A DNA stretch of 64,000 nt, from contig JBGMEA010000023.1 of NCBI GenBank assembly GCA_041447245.1, positions 186,001-250,000 on the forward strand. Direction: 5' to 3'. This DNA is from JBGMEA01 sp041447245 (GTDB taxonomy: Bacteria > Bacillota > Clostridia > Eubacteriales > Anaerofustaceae). Below the pieces are notes generated by a model. That model searched no databases. It saw only the letters and a program-made list of their open reading frames with translations, and was not told the DNA's origin. Shown piece after piece: positions 26,150-35,104 of the stretch (the stretch's first letter is position 1; the number at the start of each line of letters is the position of its first letter). Both the position numbers and the translations under genes were made by a program.

Positions 26150-26413
26150 TTAAATATTATGCATCACATCGAAAATATCTGTTTTCTGAACCTGCACGGA
26201 TAGGCCCTCTTCCTGAAGCGGCTTCATCGCGTTCACTATGCTCGAAATATGCACATTTTCAGGGCCTGAAACAAGCATCATCATTGTAAAATATTCCTGC
26301 ATGACGGTTTGACTGATATCCTCGATATTTACATTCATTTCAAAAAGTATTTTTGATACTTTATAGATAATGCCTGTTTTATCAATCCCGATCACAGTAA
26401 TAACAGCCTTCAT
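26150..26413 (-). CDS. ACT domain protein, UPF0237 family
   Basis: About 87 residues from ATG 26413, which has AGGAGG seven bases upstream. The whole protein is one ACT domain (MKAVITVIGIDKTGIIYKVS...). ACT domains bind small ligands, commonly amino acids. The pairing with UPF0210 suggests it senses a ligand for that protein; the ligand is unknown. It is the first gene of the minus-strand run that ends with the nuclease. Confidence 0.9.
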   Translation of the reverse strand: MKAVITVIGIDKTGIIYKVSKILFEMNVNIEDISQTVMQEYFTMMMLVSGPENVHISSIVNAMKPLQEEGLSVQVQKTDIFDVMHNI

Positions 26414-26551
26414 AAATCCTCCTGAACTCATGCGGAATACTGGGTATTCTGCAAAAAATAATCTATAATAAGTACATTAAATTATTCTATCATACTTTAC
26501 ATTATGGATAAACCTTTTTCCCGTTATTATACAATCTTGCAGGAGTTTCCC

Positions 26552-27280
26552 ATGGAATTAAAAGATCGCATTTTACCCATTCAAAAATGTAACATCAAAT
26601 ATTTTTGCGATGACATATCTCTCAGAGGAATCGGATACGTTTTGGTTGACGAATCTCCGCTCCATGATTTGCCACTATTATGTGAATATGCAGTTGATCA
26701 CATCATTATGAAAGAGAATCCATGCAAAATCATGCTGGGATTTAAGCGGCAATTTAATATAAAAAAAAGACTGGGCAATTTAACAATCCAATATATTCAT
26801 AACATGATCATCATGCAAAAAAAATTAAATCCCCAAATCCCTTCCTATGACTCCGGTCTCAAATTCAAAAAAATACAACAGTCCAATGTCGTGCAATATA
26901 TTGCACTATATCAGGAAATATTTTGGGATGTTCCGAATGCTTCCTTTTATTCTGAGAATCATATATGCGAGCTGATGTCTCGCAACAACTACGAAATCTG
27001 TTTTTTGTATTGGAATAATACATTGATCGGGTTTTGTGAATACCAACTTTATAAAAACAAAGCCATAATAGAAGCGATCGGAATTCTCAGTGAATACAGA
27101 AGAAAAGGATATGCAAAAAAAATTTTACACAATTTATATTATGTTCTTTTTGCAGAAAATATCGAAATTATAGAACTGACTGCATCAACGGGTAATATTG
27201 CTGCCTTATCGTTATATAAAAAAGAAGGGTTCCGTAAATGCAAAACCCTCTCTTATTGGTACGAAGTGATTCTCCCTTAA
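26552..27280 (+). CDS. GNAT family N-acetyltransferase
   Basis: About 242 residues. The N-terminal 120 residues are an uncharacterised helical part. The GNAT domain follows, with the acetyl-CoA loop in GILSEYRRKGYAKKILH and TASTGNIAALSLYKKEGF. Substrate unknown. ATG 26552 has AGGAG six bases upstream; an upstream in-frame ATG at 26504 has no ribosome site but would add 16 residues. A TATAAT at 26463-26468 may belong to its promoter. Its last four bases overlap the convergent apbE end. Confidence 0.8.
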   Translation: MELKDRILPIQKCNIKYFCDDISLRGIGYVLVDESPLHDLPLLCEYAVDHIIMKENPCKIMLGFKRQFNIKKRLGNLTIQYIHNMIIMQKKLNPQIPSYDSGLKFKKIQQSNVVQYIALYQEIFWDVPNASFYSENHICELMSRNNYEICFLYWNNTLIGFCEYQLYKNKAIIEAIGILSEYRRKGYAKKILHNLYYVLFAENIEIIELTASTGNIAALSLYKKEGFRKCKTLSYWYEVILP

Positions 27281-28320
27281 TTCCCTGTTGCGCCGTTGGA
27301 ACGAATAATTCCGGAAAATCCATCCGTATATTTTACGGTACCGTCTGCAAATATCCAATAACAGTCAACATCTCCTACCGATTGAATCAATTGAAGCCCT
27401 TGATCATAAGGAAGAATAAACAAAGCTGTAGACAATGCATCAGCCAAAGCCGAATCCGAAGTAAGGATCGTAACCGAACGATATCTCGTGGCTGGCATAA
27501 GCGTGGTTGCGTCAATGATATGGCAATATTTTACGCCGTCAACGATGTAATAACGTTCGTAATCACCGCTTGTTACCAACGATTTGTTATTGGTGTATAC
27601 TGTGTCGAAAACGGCGTTTGTATTATCGGGATCCTGAATTCCGATACCCCATGTGGCTTTTGATGAATCGGCAGGAGATCCGATTATTTTTATATTTCCG
27701 CCGACACTTAATATCCCCGAGGTAAATCCGGCGTTTACCGCATCTTCGGCCACGCGCTCCGTTGCAAACCCTTTTGCGATTGCACCTACATCCAATGACA
27801 TATCGGGATCGGAGAGATAAACAGTATTGTTCTCATCATCGATAATCAGATCATTGATATCGGTATGCCTCGCCGCTTCCAGCAGAAGTGACATCGGAGG
27901 AACTGACGTTCCGGCTTCCCGATAATCATGCCAAATAGATAACACTGCCCCCATGGCGATATTGACACTGCCTTCAGTCAGTGTATACATTTCTTTCCCG
28001 TATTGAAGTAAATCAATAATTTTTTGATCAACTGTTACCGCCGCAATTCCTGCGTTGTCATTAATTGTTTTAATATTATTGATTCCGTCATAATCATCAT
28101 AAATAGTATAAAGCTCATGATATGAATTTAATTCGTCATAAATCAAATTTGCCTGTTCTTTGAATGTTTTTTCGTTTTTAGCATACCCGATGATTTGAGT
28201 ATAGGTATCAAATGCGCCTGTAAAATCAGCCTGATATTTATCATATCCGCCCGTCAGTCCGCAACTGCTTAATGAAAACAAAAAAAGAATGCAGAAAAAT
28301 ATTGACAGAATTTTTTTCAT
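27277..28320 (-). CDS. apbE: FAD:protein FMN transferase ApbE, lipoprotein
   Basis: 347 residues. A lipoprotein signal with lipobox LSSC (Cys20) anchors it outside the membrane. ApbE motifs follow: NDNAG, EGSVNIAMGAV, DVGAIAKGFATE, SVGGNI, VTSGDYERYY and HIIDATT. It transfers FMN from FAD to a threonine of membrane proteins such as Rnf or Nqr subunits. Neighbours upstream are a Gx-family membrane protein and a NusG-II protein, with 15 and 9 bases of spacing, suggesting one transcript. No flavinylation target is visible in the window. Confidence 0.93.
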   Translation of the reverse strand: MKKILSIFFCILFLFSLSSCGLTGGYDKYQADFTGAFDTYTQIIGYAKNEKTFKEQANLIYDELNSYHELYTIYDDYDGINNIKTINDNAGIAAVTVDQKIIDLLQYGKEMYTLTEGSVNIAMGAVLSIWHDYREAGTSVPPMSLLLEAARHTDINDLIIDDENNTVYLSDPDMSLDVGAIAKGFATERVAEDAVNAGFTSGILSVGGNIKIIGSPADSSKATWGIGIQDPDNTNAVFDTVYTNNKSLVTSGDYERYYIVDGVKYCHIIDATTLMPATRYRSVTILTSDSALADALSTALFILPYDQGLQLIQSVGDVDCYWIFADGTVKYTDGFSGIIRSNGATGN

Positions 28321-28335
28321 AATAACCGCCTGTAA

Positions 28336-28848
28336 TTATTTGATATCCAACCGTCTCAACGCCGGCATAACAATTTTAAGCAATGTGCCGGTAAGCAAAC
28401 CGGCAATCAATCCGCCGATTAACAAAATCGGCAAATAGTAAAGAACCAGTTGTGTCTGTAAAATAAGGGAGGCCATCGCAATCTGACCGATATTGTTTGA
28501 TATCCCGCCCATGATACTCAGCATCGTGTAAGAACATTTTTCCCGAAACAAAACGTTGAGCAGAATCATAACAGCAAGTGCGCACAATCCGCCTGTCAAG
28601 CTGAGAACTCCTGCAGTAAAGCCTTTTGTCAGCAGCACAAAAAGTGATTTTAGTGTCGCAATCGTAATTGCAGGAAATTTTCCGATAAAAAAAAGACAAT
28701 ACATCGTTACAATATTGGACAATCCCAATTTTATTCCCGGTGGAAGAGCGGCAATTGGAGGAATCAGATTTTCCAGCAAATTCAATACAATTGCCAGAGC
28801 CAACATCATACCCATATAGGAAATAAATTTTGCTTTGTTCTTTCGCAT
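28336..28848 (-). CDS. Gx transporter family membrane protein (ECF S-component-like)
   Basis: 170 residues with about five membrane segments and conserved PPGIKLGLSNIVTMYCLFFIG, a signature of the family once called heptaprenyl diphosphate synthase component I. Relatives look like substrate-binding S components of ECF transporters. Between apbE and a NusG-II gene, a flavin or flavin-precursor cargo is plausible, but this is inference. No prenyl synthase gene is adjacent. Confidence 0.8.
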   Translation of the reverse strand: MRKNKAKFISYMGMMLALAIVLNLLENLIPPIAALPPGIKLGLSNIVTMYCLFFIGKFPAITIATLKSLFVLLTKGFTAGVLSLTGGLCALAVMILLNVLFREKCSYTMLSIMGGISNNIGQIAMASLILQTQLVLYYLPILLIGGLIAGLLTGTLLKIVMPALRRLDIK

Positions 28849-28857
28849 AGCTTAGCC

Positions 28858-29244
28858 TCACCTGACAATTGCATCCGGCTGCGTATCATCACTCTCTCCG
28901 GAAGAAATAAGTTTCAATACCACTTTATTCGGAAGGCATACCGCGCTTTCTCCGCTCTTATTCAAAAATCCCGCCGCAACGCATAATTGATCGGGACAAT
29001 CCGAATGAATAAACCCTATGCTTCCGTCCTTGATTTCAAAAACAATCTCAGGATCCTGTTCCAAAGAAAAAGTAGTGTTTTGTGCGGTGGAGAGATCAAT
29101 ACGCATGATTTCTTCATTATTATGACTGATTACGGCAATCAGATCAGAAGAAGATTGAGCCCTCGAATTAAAGAACCATATTCCGATCCCTGCTATCAAA
29201 ATGAATAATATAATAAAAAAATCGTTTTTTTTAAAGAATTTCAT
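28858..29244 (-). CDS. NusG domain II-containing exported protein
   Basis: About 128 residues from ATG 29244. One N-terminal membrane helix (FIILFILIAGIGIWFF) anchors an outside beta-rich domain. The motif DCPDQLCV...CLPNKV is typical of the NusG-II family and offers two or three exposed cysteines. These proteins are widely found next to ApbE and Gx transporters and to Rnf genes. A function in extracytoplasmic redox or flavin delivery is inferred from neighbours. Confidence 0.8.
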   Translation of the reverse strand: MKFFKKNDFFIILFILIAGIGIWFFNSRAQSSSDLIAVISHNNEEIMRIDLSTAQNTTFSLEQDPEIVFEIKDGSIGFIHSDCPDQLCVAAGFLNKSGESAVCLPNKVVLKLISSGESDDTQPDAIVR

Positions 29245-29396
29245 CTGTTCCGTTTCTGTTCCAATAAATTTTAATTTGCACCTGATCAATTTTCCATTTC
29301 TAAATTTCGGATACGATCGTTATTATATACAATCCAATCTTGGATGTAAAGGTATTCATATTCAAACTGATGCGGTTTGAATCATATTTATTTGAA

Positions 29397-29424
29397 TTGT
29401 TTTTTGCTTGAATAGTGATATAAT
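29397..29424 (+). promoter_or_regulatory. Candidate promoter of the isomerase gene
   Basis: TATAAT (29419-29424) is exact; TTGTTT with a 16-base spacer is a weaker -35. The ATG is about 20 bases downstream. Confidence 0.55.
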
Positions 29425-29444
29425 GATAAAGTTCGGAGGAAAAA

Positions 29445-30284
29445 ATGGAGAAAAAAGGAATCTTTACCTGGTTTGGCTTTATTTTAAAATTCCAAGACAA
29501 ACTCCAATTGATCAAAGAAGCAGGATTTGATACGATTTGCACATGGTTCGGAAACGAATTTTCTGAAACGGACGGCAATTACTTGGATCATCCTGAAATC
29601 GCAGATCGGTTCGGATTAAAAATTGAGCATGCTCATATTCCCTACTATGGAGCAAATTCGATCTGGTATGACAATTTAGACGGAGAATCTTTATTTCGGC
29701 AATATATAGATGATATGAAGAATGCATCTTTGAGCGGAATTGACACATTGGTGGTTCATCCTTTTGAAAAAATAAAACCTGATACGAACAAAGATCATTT
29801 GTGCTTGGAACGATTCAGAAAACTCGGAGATTATGCTTCAAAATATGATGTAAAACTCGCAGTTGAAAACCTTGCGGATAATGAAGTATTAAAAAGAATT
29901 TTGAATTATGCAGACAATCCATTCATCGGCCTGTGCTTTGATTCCGGTCACAACAACATCGTGGCACACAACGATTTTTCTCTGCTGTCGGATTATCGGG
30001 ACAAAATTTACGCGCTCCATTTGCACGATAACGACGGACAGGAAGACCTTCATCGCCTGCCGTTCGAAGGGAATCTGGATTGGGAACAATTTATCTCGGC
30101 TATTGATGACAGCGAATATGCAAAATCATTCATGCTCGAATCAAGCAACCCGTTTATTTATTCTACGGATGATGAATTTTCTTACAATTTCGAGGAAAAA
30201 AATCAATTTGATAAAGCGCTTTTTTACCTGTCATCTGCAGCAAGAGCATGTAAATCAGCTATGAATTTCTCTCAGCGGGACTGA
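29445..30284 (+). CDS. Sugar phosphate isomerase/epimerase-like TIM barrel
   Basis: 279 residues of the xylose isomerase-like fold. Metal-binding positions typical of the family are recognisable: E in LAVENLADN, D and H in LCFDSGHNN, H in ALHLHDNDG, E near the C-terminus (MLESSNP). Substrate unknown. CGGAGG precedes ATG 29445. Its last 26 bases overlap the 3' end of recN on the other strand. Confidence 0.85.
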   Translation: MEKKGIFTWFGFILKFQDKLQLIKEAGFDTICTWFGNEFSETDGNYLDHPEIADRFGLKIEHAHIPYYGANSIWYDNLDGESLFRQYIDDMKNASLSGIDTLVVHPFEKIKPDTNKDHLCLERFRKLGDYASKYDVKLAVENLADNEVLKRILNYADNPFIGLCFDSGHNNIVAHNDFSLLSDYRDKIYALHLHDNDGQEDLHRLPFEGNLDWEQFISAIDDSEYAKSFMLESSNPFIYSTDDEFSYNFEEKNQFDKALFYLSSAARACKSAMNFSQRD

Positions 30285-31992
30285 ATCGAATCGGTTCCGT
30301 TTTTTTATATTCCAAAGCCAGTTGCAGCATTTCCGAAGCATGAGTTAATGTGGTTTCCGTCACGTGAACGCCTCCGAGCATTCTTGCCAACTCAAACGTT
30401 CTTCCTTCGTAATCAAGTTTTTTAAATGAAGTATAAGTCTCATTGCCAATCACGCTTTTTTCGATTAAAAAATGAGTGTCTGCCATTGAAGCAATCTGCG
30501 ACAGGTGTGTGATACACAAGATTTGGTGAGATCGGCTCAATTCAGACATTTTTTCTGCAACAATCTGCGCGGTTCGACCGCTGATTCCCGTGTCAATCTC
30601 ATCGAAGATCAATGTATCGGTATGATCAGCATCAGCCATAATGCTTTTGATCGCAAGCATAATCCGAGAAACTTCTCCTCCGGAAGCAATTTTGGATAGC
30701 GGCTTTTTTTCCTGTCCGATATTGGTTGATATCAAAAATTGCACTCCATCAATTCCATTCGGTGAGAGTCGATTGTATTTTCTCGTATCTTCGAACGAGA
30801 TCAGAAATTGTGCATTTGGCATCGCAAGTTCATTCAAGTTATTCATCAAGCGCTTTGTAAGGCGATCTGCGGCATTTTTTCTTCCTTTCGATAATTCTAT
30901 TGCAGAATCCAAATAAGATGCCACATTGTTATCATACCTCTTCCGAGCAGCAGCAAGTTGTTCTTCCCCATTTTCAATCAGAGACAAAAAAGAATGATAT
31001 TCATCGGCTTGCTCTAATATTTCTTCGATTGTCTGCCCGTATTTCCTTTTTAAATGGTCGATTTTATTGAGACGAGTCTCAAGATTGTCCAGTTCGGAAG
31101 GATTAAATTCAATGGAATCCTTATAATCACGCAGGGAATATACAATTTCCTGTACGGAAATTAAGGCATCATTTAATGCTTGAGAATCGGTTTTTAAAGA
31201 ACCGTCTATTTCCGATATGGCTTCCAGTTTATTGTTGGCTTCTGTCAGACGATCGCAAATATTTCGCTCCGACCCGTATAAAAGAGAATAAACCGAAGTT
31301 GTCAATTCAAAAAGTTTTTCACTGTTGGACAGAATTTTTTTTCGTTCTTCCAGTTTTTCATCTTCACCGACAACCAAATTTAACGAATTGATTTCTTTTA
31401 AATGTTCTCTTACTTCATCTTCTTTTGCCCTTGCATCTTTTTCTTTTTCGATCAGCATATGCAGTTCACGTTCTGCACGTTTCATTTCTTCATACCGAAC
31501 TGAAGTTTCATGCTTCATCGTTTGAATTGATTCTCCGGCATAAGCATCAAGAAAATCGATATGAGTTTCCTGATTCAAAAGTTTTTGATGCTCATGCTGC
31601 CCGTGAATATCAACGAGATAAGCACTGATTGATTTCAAAGTCAATACATTAATCAAGACGTCGTTTACGCGGCAGACATTTCTGCCGTTTGCATAAATTT
31701 CTCTCGTCAGTAAAACAGTGTGATCCTCGGACGTGATCCCAAATTCATCAAAAATCTGCTGTACTGCAGCATCGTCCACATCATATGAAAACAAAGCCTG
31801 TACGGTTATTCTATCCGCACCGGTTCTGATTGCATCCGTGTTGGCTCGATAACCGAGCGCAAGTGAGAGTGCTCCTACAATGATTGATTTCCCTGCCCCG
31901 GTTTCTCCGGTGAGTACGTTGAGCCCTTCAGAAAAATCGATGGACAATTGATCGATGATCGCATAGTTTTTGATGTTTAGTGTTAACAACAT
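30259..31992 (-). CDS. recN: DNA repair protein RecN
   Basis: 577 residues, an SMC-like ATPase of double-strand break repair. Walker A GETGAGKS lies near the N-terminus, followed by VDIHGQHEHQ; the central coiled coil spans about 150-370; then SKIASGGEVSRIMLA (signature), LIFDEIDTGISG (Walker B) and ITHLSQIA. It belongs to the tlyA-nadK-argR-recN order typical of Clostridia and Bacilli. No LexA box was noticed nearby on its strand. Confidence 0.96.
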   Translation of the reverse strand: MLLTLNIKNYAIIDQLSIDFSEGLNVLTGETGAGKSIIVGALSLALGYRANTDAIRTGADRITVQALFSYDVDDAAVQQIFDEFGITSEDHTVLLTREIYANGRNVCRVNDVLINVLTLKSISAYLVDIHGQHEHQKLLNQETHIDFLDAYAGESIQTMKHETSVRYEEMKRAERELHMLIEKEKDARAKEDEVREHLKEINSLNLVVGEDEKLEERKKILSNSEKLFELTTSVYSLLYGSERNICDRLTEANNKLEAISEIDGSLKTDSQALNDALISVQEIVYSLRDYKDSIEFNPSELDNLETRLNKIDHLKRKYGQTIEEILEQADEYHSFLSLIENGEEQLAAARKRYDNNVASYLDSAIELSKGRKNAADRLTKRLMNNLNELAMPNAQFLISFEDTRKYNRLSPNGIDGVQFLISTNIGQEKKPLSKIASGGEVSRIMLAIKSIMADADHTDTLIFDEIDTGISGRTAQIVAEKMSELSRSHQILCITHLSQIASMADTHFLIEKSVIGNETYTSFKKLDYEGRTFELARMLGGVHVTETTLTHASEMLQLALEYKKTEPIRFSPAERNS

Positions 31993-32024
31993 AGTTCGGA
32001 TCTATCCTCATATCAATACAGATT

Positions 32025-32495
32025 TTACAGTTCATCCAAAGAATGGTGCTTAATCATGTTTCTGAAATAGTTCACTAAATTTGCTGCATGGTCTTCTGTT
32101 CTGGTTAAAATAAAAATCGTATCGTCTCCGGCAACACAACCGAGAATTTCCGTATATTTTAATGAGTCAATTGCGACTGCTGCCGCACTGGCCATTCCTG
32201 TGATTGTATGAATACAAACAAAATTACCCGCATAATCGATCGTCAGCACGGCCTCTCCGAAAATATTGACGATTCTTGCGTCTAAAGTAACACTGTCCGA
32301 ATTGTACGGTGCATATTTATATTTGCCGTCATCGGTCAATACCTTGATCAATTTCAATTCACGAATATCTCTTGATACAGTGGCTTGTGTTACATTGATT
32401 CCGCTTTCCCGCAACAATTCCGTCAAATCTTCTTGTGTTTCGACGATATTATTCTCCAATATATGCAGTATTTTCGAGTGGCGGTCAACTTTCAT
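32025..32495 (-). CDS. argR: Arginine repressor ArgR
   Basis: 156 residues. The N-terminal winged helix (VTQATVSRDIRELKLIKV) binds ARG boxes; the C-terminal domain has the hexamerisation and arginine-binding segment (GCVAGDDTIFILTRTED). It controls arginine synthesis and use. Start overlaps the nadK stop by four bases. Arginine genes are not in the window. Confidence 0.95.
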   Translation of the reverse strand: MKVDRHSKILHILENNIVETQEDLTELLRESGINVTQATVSRDIRELKLIKVLTDDGKYKYAPYNSDSVTLDARIVNIFGEAVLTIDYAGNFVCIHTITGMASAAAVAIDSLKYTEILGCVAGDDTIFILTRTEDHAANLVNYFRNMIKHHSLDEL

Positions 32496-33340
32496 TCCTT
32501 TTCTCCTCGCAGCAGATTTTCCTGAATAAGTTTTTCAAATAATAAACTGTAAAAATTATATTGCTTTGTTCGCACAAACTGAACGATTTGATCGCCTTTT
32601 TCAACCGTCAAATGATTTTCGTTCGTTTCAATCTGCATTCCATCAATATATACAACAGAATCTTCTGAGTTGAAATCAACCGAAATTGTTTCCCTACTGT
32701 CAACGATAACACTTCGGTTATTCAGAGAGTGAGGTGAAAGCGGCTGTATGATGGAAATGTCGCAACTGGGTTTCACAATTGGTCCGCCAAGCGAGAATGC
32801 ATAAGCGGTCGATCCTGTCGGTGCGGCAATTAATACTCCGTCACCGATATAGGTTGAAAGAAATGTCTGATCGATTGTAACCCTGAAAGAACCAACTCCG
32901 CTCCCTTGTCTGTGACGGAACATCACTTCATTCAGTGCATATCCATAATTTATTTCTTTTCCTTTCAGGCAAACTGTTGATCTGTTGTCCACGACATAAT
33001 CACCGTCAAGAATCCGATCCATACAATCACGATATGTAACCGGAGATAAATCCGCCAAAAAACCGATTCTTCCGATATTAATACCTATAAAAGGAATATT
33101 ATATTTTGCATACTCAAAAATAGCATGCAGCATCGTCCCATCTCCGCCTATCACCAAAATCAAATCACAATCTTTGATTGACTCGCAATCCAGCAATTCG
33201 GGAATCCCGAATGATAGACCCGTGATCTTTTCACTTGAGTAACAAACACAGGATTTTCCGTGTAGATACACGATTACTTCTTTTGTCAAACGATACTGCT
33301 CATCTTTTTTTTCATTCGCGATGATTGCAATTTTTTTCAT
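32492..33340 (-). CDS. nadK: NAD kinase
   Basis: 282 residues. Motifs GGDGTML, ALNEVMFRH, SLGGPIVKP and APTGSTAYAFS define the family. It phosphorylates NAD to NADP, a core cytosolic function. The gene overlaps both tlyA and argR by four bases, so translation of the run is coupled. Confidence 0.95.
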   Translation of the reverse strand: MKKIAIIANEKKDEQYRLTKEVIVYLHGKSCVCYSSEKITGLSFGIPELLDCESIKDCDLILVIGGDGTMLHAIFEYAKYNIPFIGINIGRIGFLADLSPVTYRDCMDRILDGDYVVDNRSTVCLKGKEINYGYALNEVMFRHRQGSGVGSFRVTIDQTFLSTYIGDGVLIAAPTGSTAYAFSLGGPIVKPSCDISIIQPLSPHSLNNRSVIVDSRETISVDFNSEDSVVYIDGMQIETNENHLTVEKGDQIVQFVRTKQYNFYSLLFEKLIQENLLRGEKE

Positions 33341-34143
33341 GAAAGTTCCTCATGCGCTTGCTTCACCGTTTCAACAATCAAACGATTGTAATCATTTGGT
33401 ATTTGGGTATCGGCAAGTTTAAAATGCGCAAGAAATTCAATGTTTCCTTTTGATCCTTTGACCGGAGAATAAGTTAGATTTTGAAGAAAGTAACTTTTCC
33501 CCCACATATCGGATATCACGCGCTGCAATATATCGATATGCATTTTGGGATCGCTGATAATTCCCTTTTTCCCGACATTATCCTTTTCGGATTCAAACTG
33601 AGGTTTAATCAAGGATATATAGTCAGAATCCATTGTAATAAACTTTTTCAGATTATCGGCGAGTTTAGTGATCGAGATGAAAGAAACGTCCATTACCGCA
33701 ATTTGCGCAGGTATTATAGAATCAGCGGACATATAACGGAAATTTGTTTTTTCAAACAAATGGACTCTAGGGTCTTGCCGCAAGGAGTAAGCAATCTGTC
33801 CATAGCCAACATCGATTGCATAAACTTCCCTCGCCCCGTGTTGCAACAAGCAATCGGTAAATCCGCCACTCGAAGCTCCGATATCGATTGCGATCTTATT
33901 GTTTGGATCAATCAGAAAAAAATCAAGTGCTTTTTCCAACTTAAGACCGCCCCTGCTTACATAAGGACAATCATTCCCTTTTATTTCGATGCGGTCAGAT
34001 TGTGATACCGGAGTGCCTGGTTTATCTGCCTTCTGACCGTTCAGATAAACCAATCCGGCCATTGTCAGCGATTTTGCTTTTTCTCTGCTTTCGGTCAATC
34101 CTCTTTCATATATGGCTGTATCCAACCTTTTTTTATTGTTCAT
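33337..34143 (-). CDS. tlyA: TlyA family rRNA 2'-O-methyltransferase
   Basis: 268 residues. An N-terminal S4 RNA-binding domain (LDTAIYERGLTESREKAKSL...) is joined to an FtsJ-type methyltransferase domain from about residue 60 (DIGASSGGFTDCLLQ, the SAM motif; KPQFE later). In mycobacteria TlyA methylates 16S C1409 and 23S C1920, and its loss gives capreomycin resistance; the Clostridia role is presumed similar. The start follows lgt by 18 bases. Confidence 0.9.
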   Translation of the reverse strand: MNNKKRLDTAIYERGLTESREKAKSLTMAGLVYLNGQKADKPGTPVSQSDRIEIKGNDCPYVSRGGLKLEKALDFFLIDPNNKIAIDIGASSGGFTDCLLQHGAREVYAIDVGYGQIAYSLRQDPRVHLFEKTNFRYMSADSIIPAQIAVMDVSFISITKLADNLKKFITMDSDYISLIKPQFESEKDNVGKKGIISDPKMHIDILQRVISDMWGKSYFLQNLTYSPVKGSKGNIEFLAHFKLADTQIPNDYNRLIVETVKQAHEELS

Positions 34144-34161
34144 CGAATTACCATGACTCGT

Positions 34162-34995
34162 TTACTCTTTCGTATCAGATGTACTTGACTGATCGGCAGA
34201 TTCTTCATGGGATGACAATGAAACATCCATCAGCTTCCTGCTCCCGATTTTTTTTATTACAATCAATGCGATCACACCACCCAAAACGCATATAATACTG
34301 ACGATCTGCGCCGCACGTAATCCCATAAAATACAGACTGTCCGTACGAAGCCCTTCGACAAAGAATCTTCCGATCGAATAAAGAATAAAGTACCAACATG
34401 TTGTTTGTCCGTCAAATTTCTTCTTTTTATCGATCAGAAGGATTAACAAAAGAAAAACCAAAATATCCCATATTGATTCATAGAGAAACGTAGGATGTAC
34501 ATGAATATATCCTTTTCCCGCTTCATAAACCGTAATTGCCCACGGAAGCGTCGTTTCCCGACCATAGGCTTCCATGTTAAAATAATTTCCCCATCTGCCG
34601 ATTGCCTGACCCAGTATCAATGACGGAGTCAGAATATCCATCATCTTAAGCATCGGGATCTTCCTGATTCTGCAGACGATATACAATCCGATAATTCCGC
34701 CGATAATTCCACCGTGAATCGCCAATCCGCCGTTCCATATTGCTATAATCTGATCGGGATACATTCCGTAATAATCCCAATTGAATGCAACATAATACAA
34801 CCTTGCACCGATGACCGCAAGAGGAATAATTGCAATAAATATATCGTAAATGTAATCCGAATTCAGCCCTGCCTTTTTAGTGCGGTATTTTGCAAGAATC
34901 AACCCGATGATAAACGCAGAACACATCAATAGTGCGTACCAACGGATATCATGTCCAAAAATTGTGAAAGCAATCGGATCAGGCGTTCCTAACAT
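34162..34995 (-). CDS. lgt: Prolipoprotein diacylglyceryl transferase
   Basis: 277 residues with about seven membrane helices. The signature RWGNYFNMEAYG and the HGGIIGG motif are present. It adds diacylglycerol from phosphatidylglycerol to the lipobox cysteine of lipoproteins such as ApbE and the two BMP proteins in this window. GGAGG precedes ATG 34995, and a TATAAT at 35018-35023 (minus) is the likely -10. The C-terminal tail is acidic and Ser-rich. Confidence 0.95.
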   Translation of the reverse strand: MLGTPDPIAFTIFGHDIRWYALLMCSAFIIGLILAKYRTKKAGLNSDYIYDIFIAIIPLAVIGARLYYVAFNWDYYGMYPDQIIAIWNGGLAIHGGIIGGIIGLYIVCRIRKIPMLKMMDILTPSLILGQAIGRWGNYFNMEAYGRETTLPWAITVYEAGKGYIHVHPTFLYESIWDILVFLLLILLIDKKKKFDGQTTCWYFILYSIGRFFVEGLRTDSLYFMGLRAAQIVSIICVLGGVIALIVIKKIGSRKLMDVSLSSHEESADQSSTSDTKE

Positions 34996-35062
34996 AATTT
35001 TCCTCCAGAATATTATTATTATAACATTTATTGTGCATATTTATAACAACTTTCGGCAAGTT

Positions 35063-35099
35063 CATAAAAGCAAAGCCATGTCTATCGAGACATGGCTTT
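35063..35099 (-). terminator. Intrinsic terminator after pduL
   Basis: Twelve-base-pair stem AAAGCCATGTCT / AGACATGGCTTT around a four-base loop, then GCTTTTATG on the minus strand. The stem is near-symmetric and could also work on the plus strand. Confidence 0.75.
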
Positions 35100-35104
35100 T
35101 GCTT

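Noticed and set aside
26504..26551. Upstream ATG 26504 as start of the GNAT gene
   Set aside because: No ribosome site is present there, while ATG 26552 has AGGAG six bases upstream. The longer form is kept only as an alternative.
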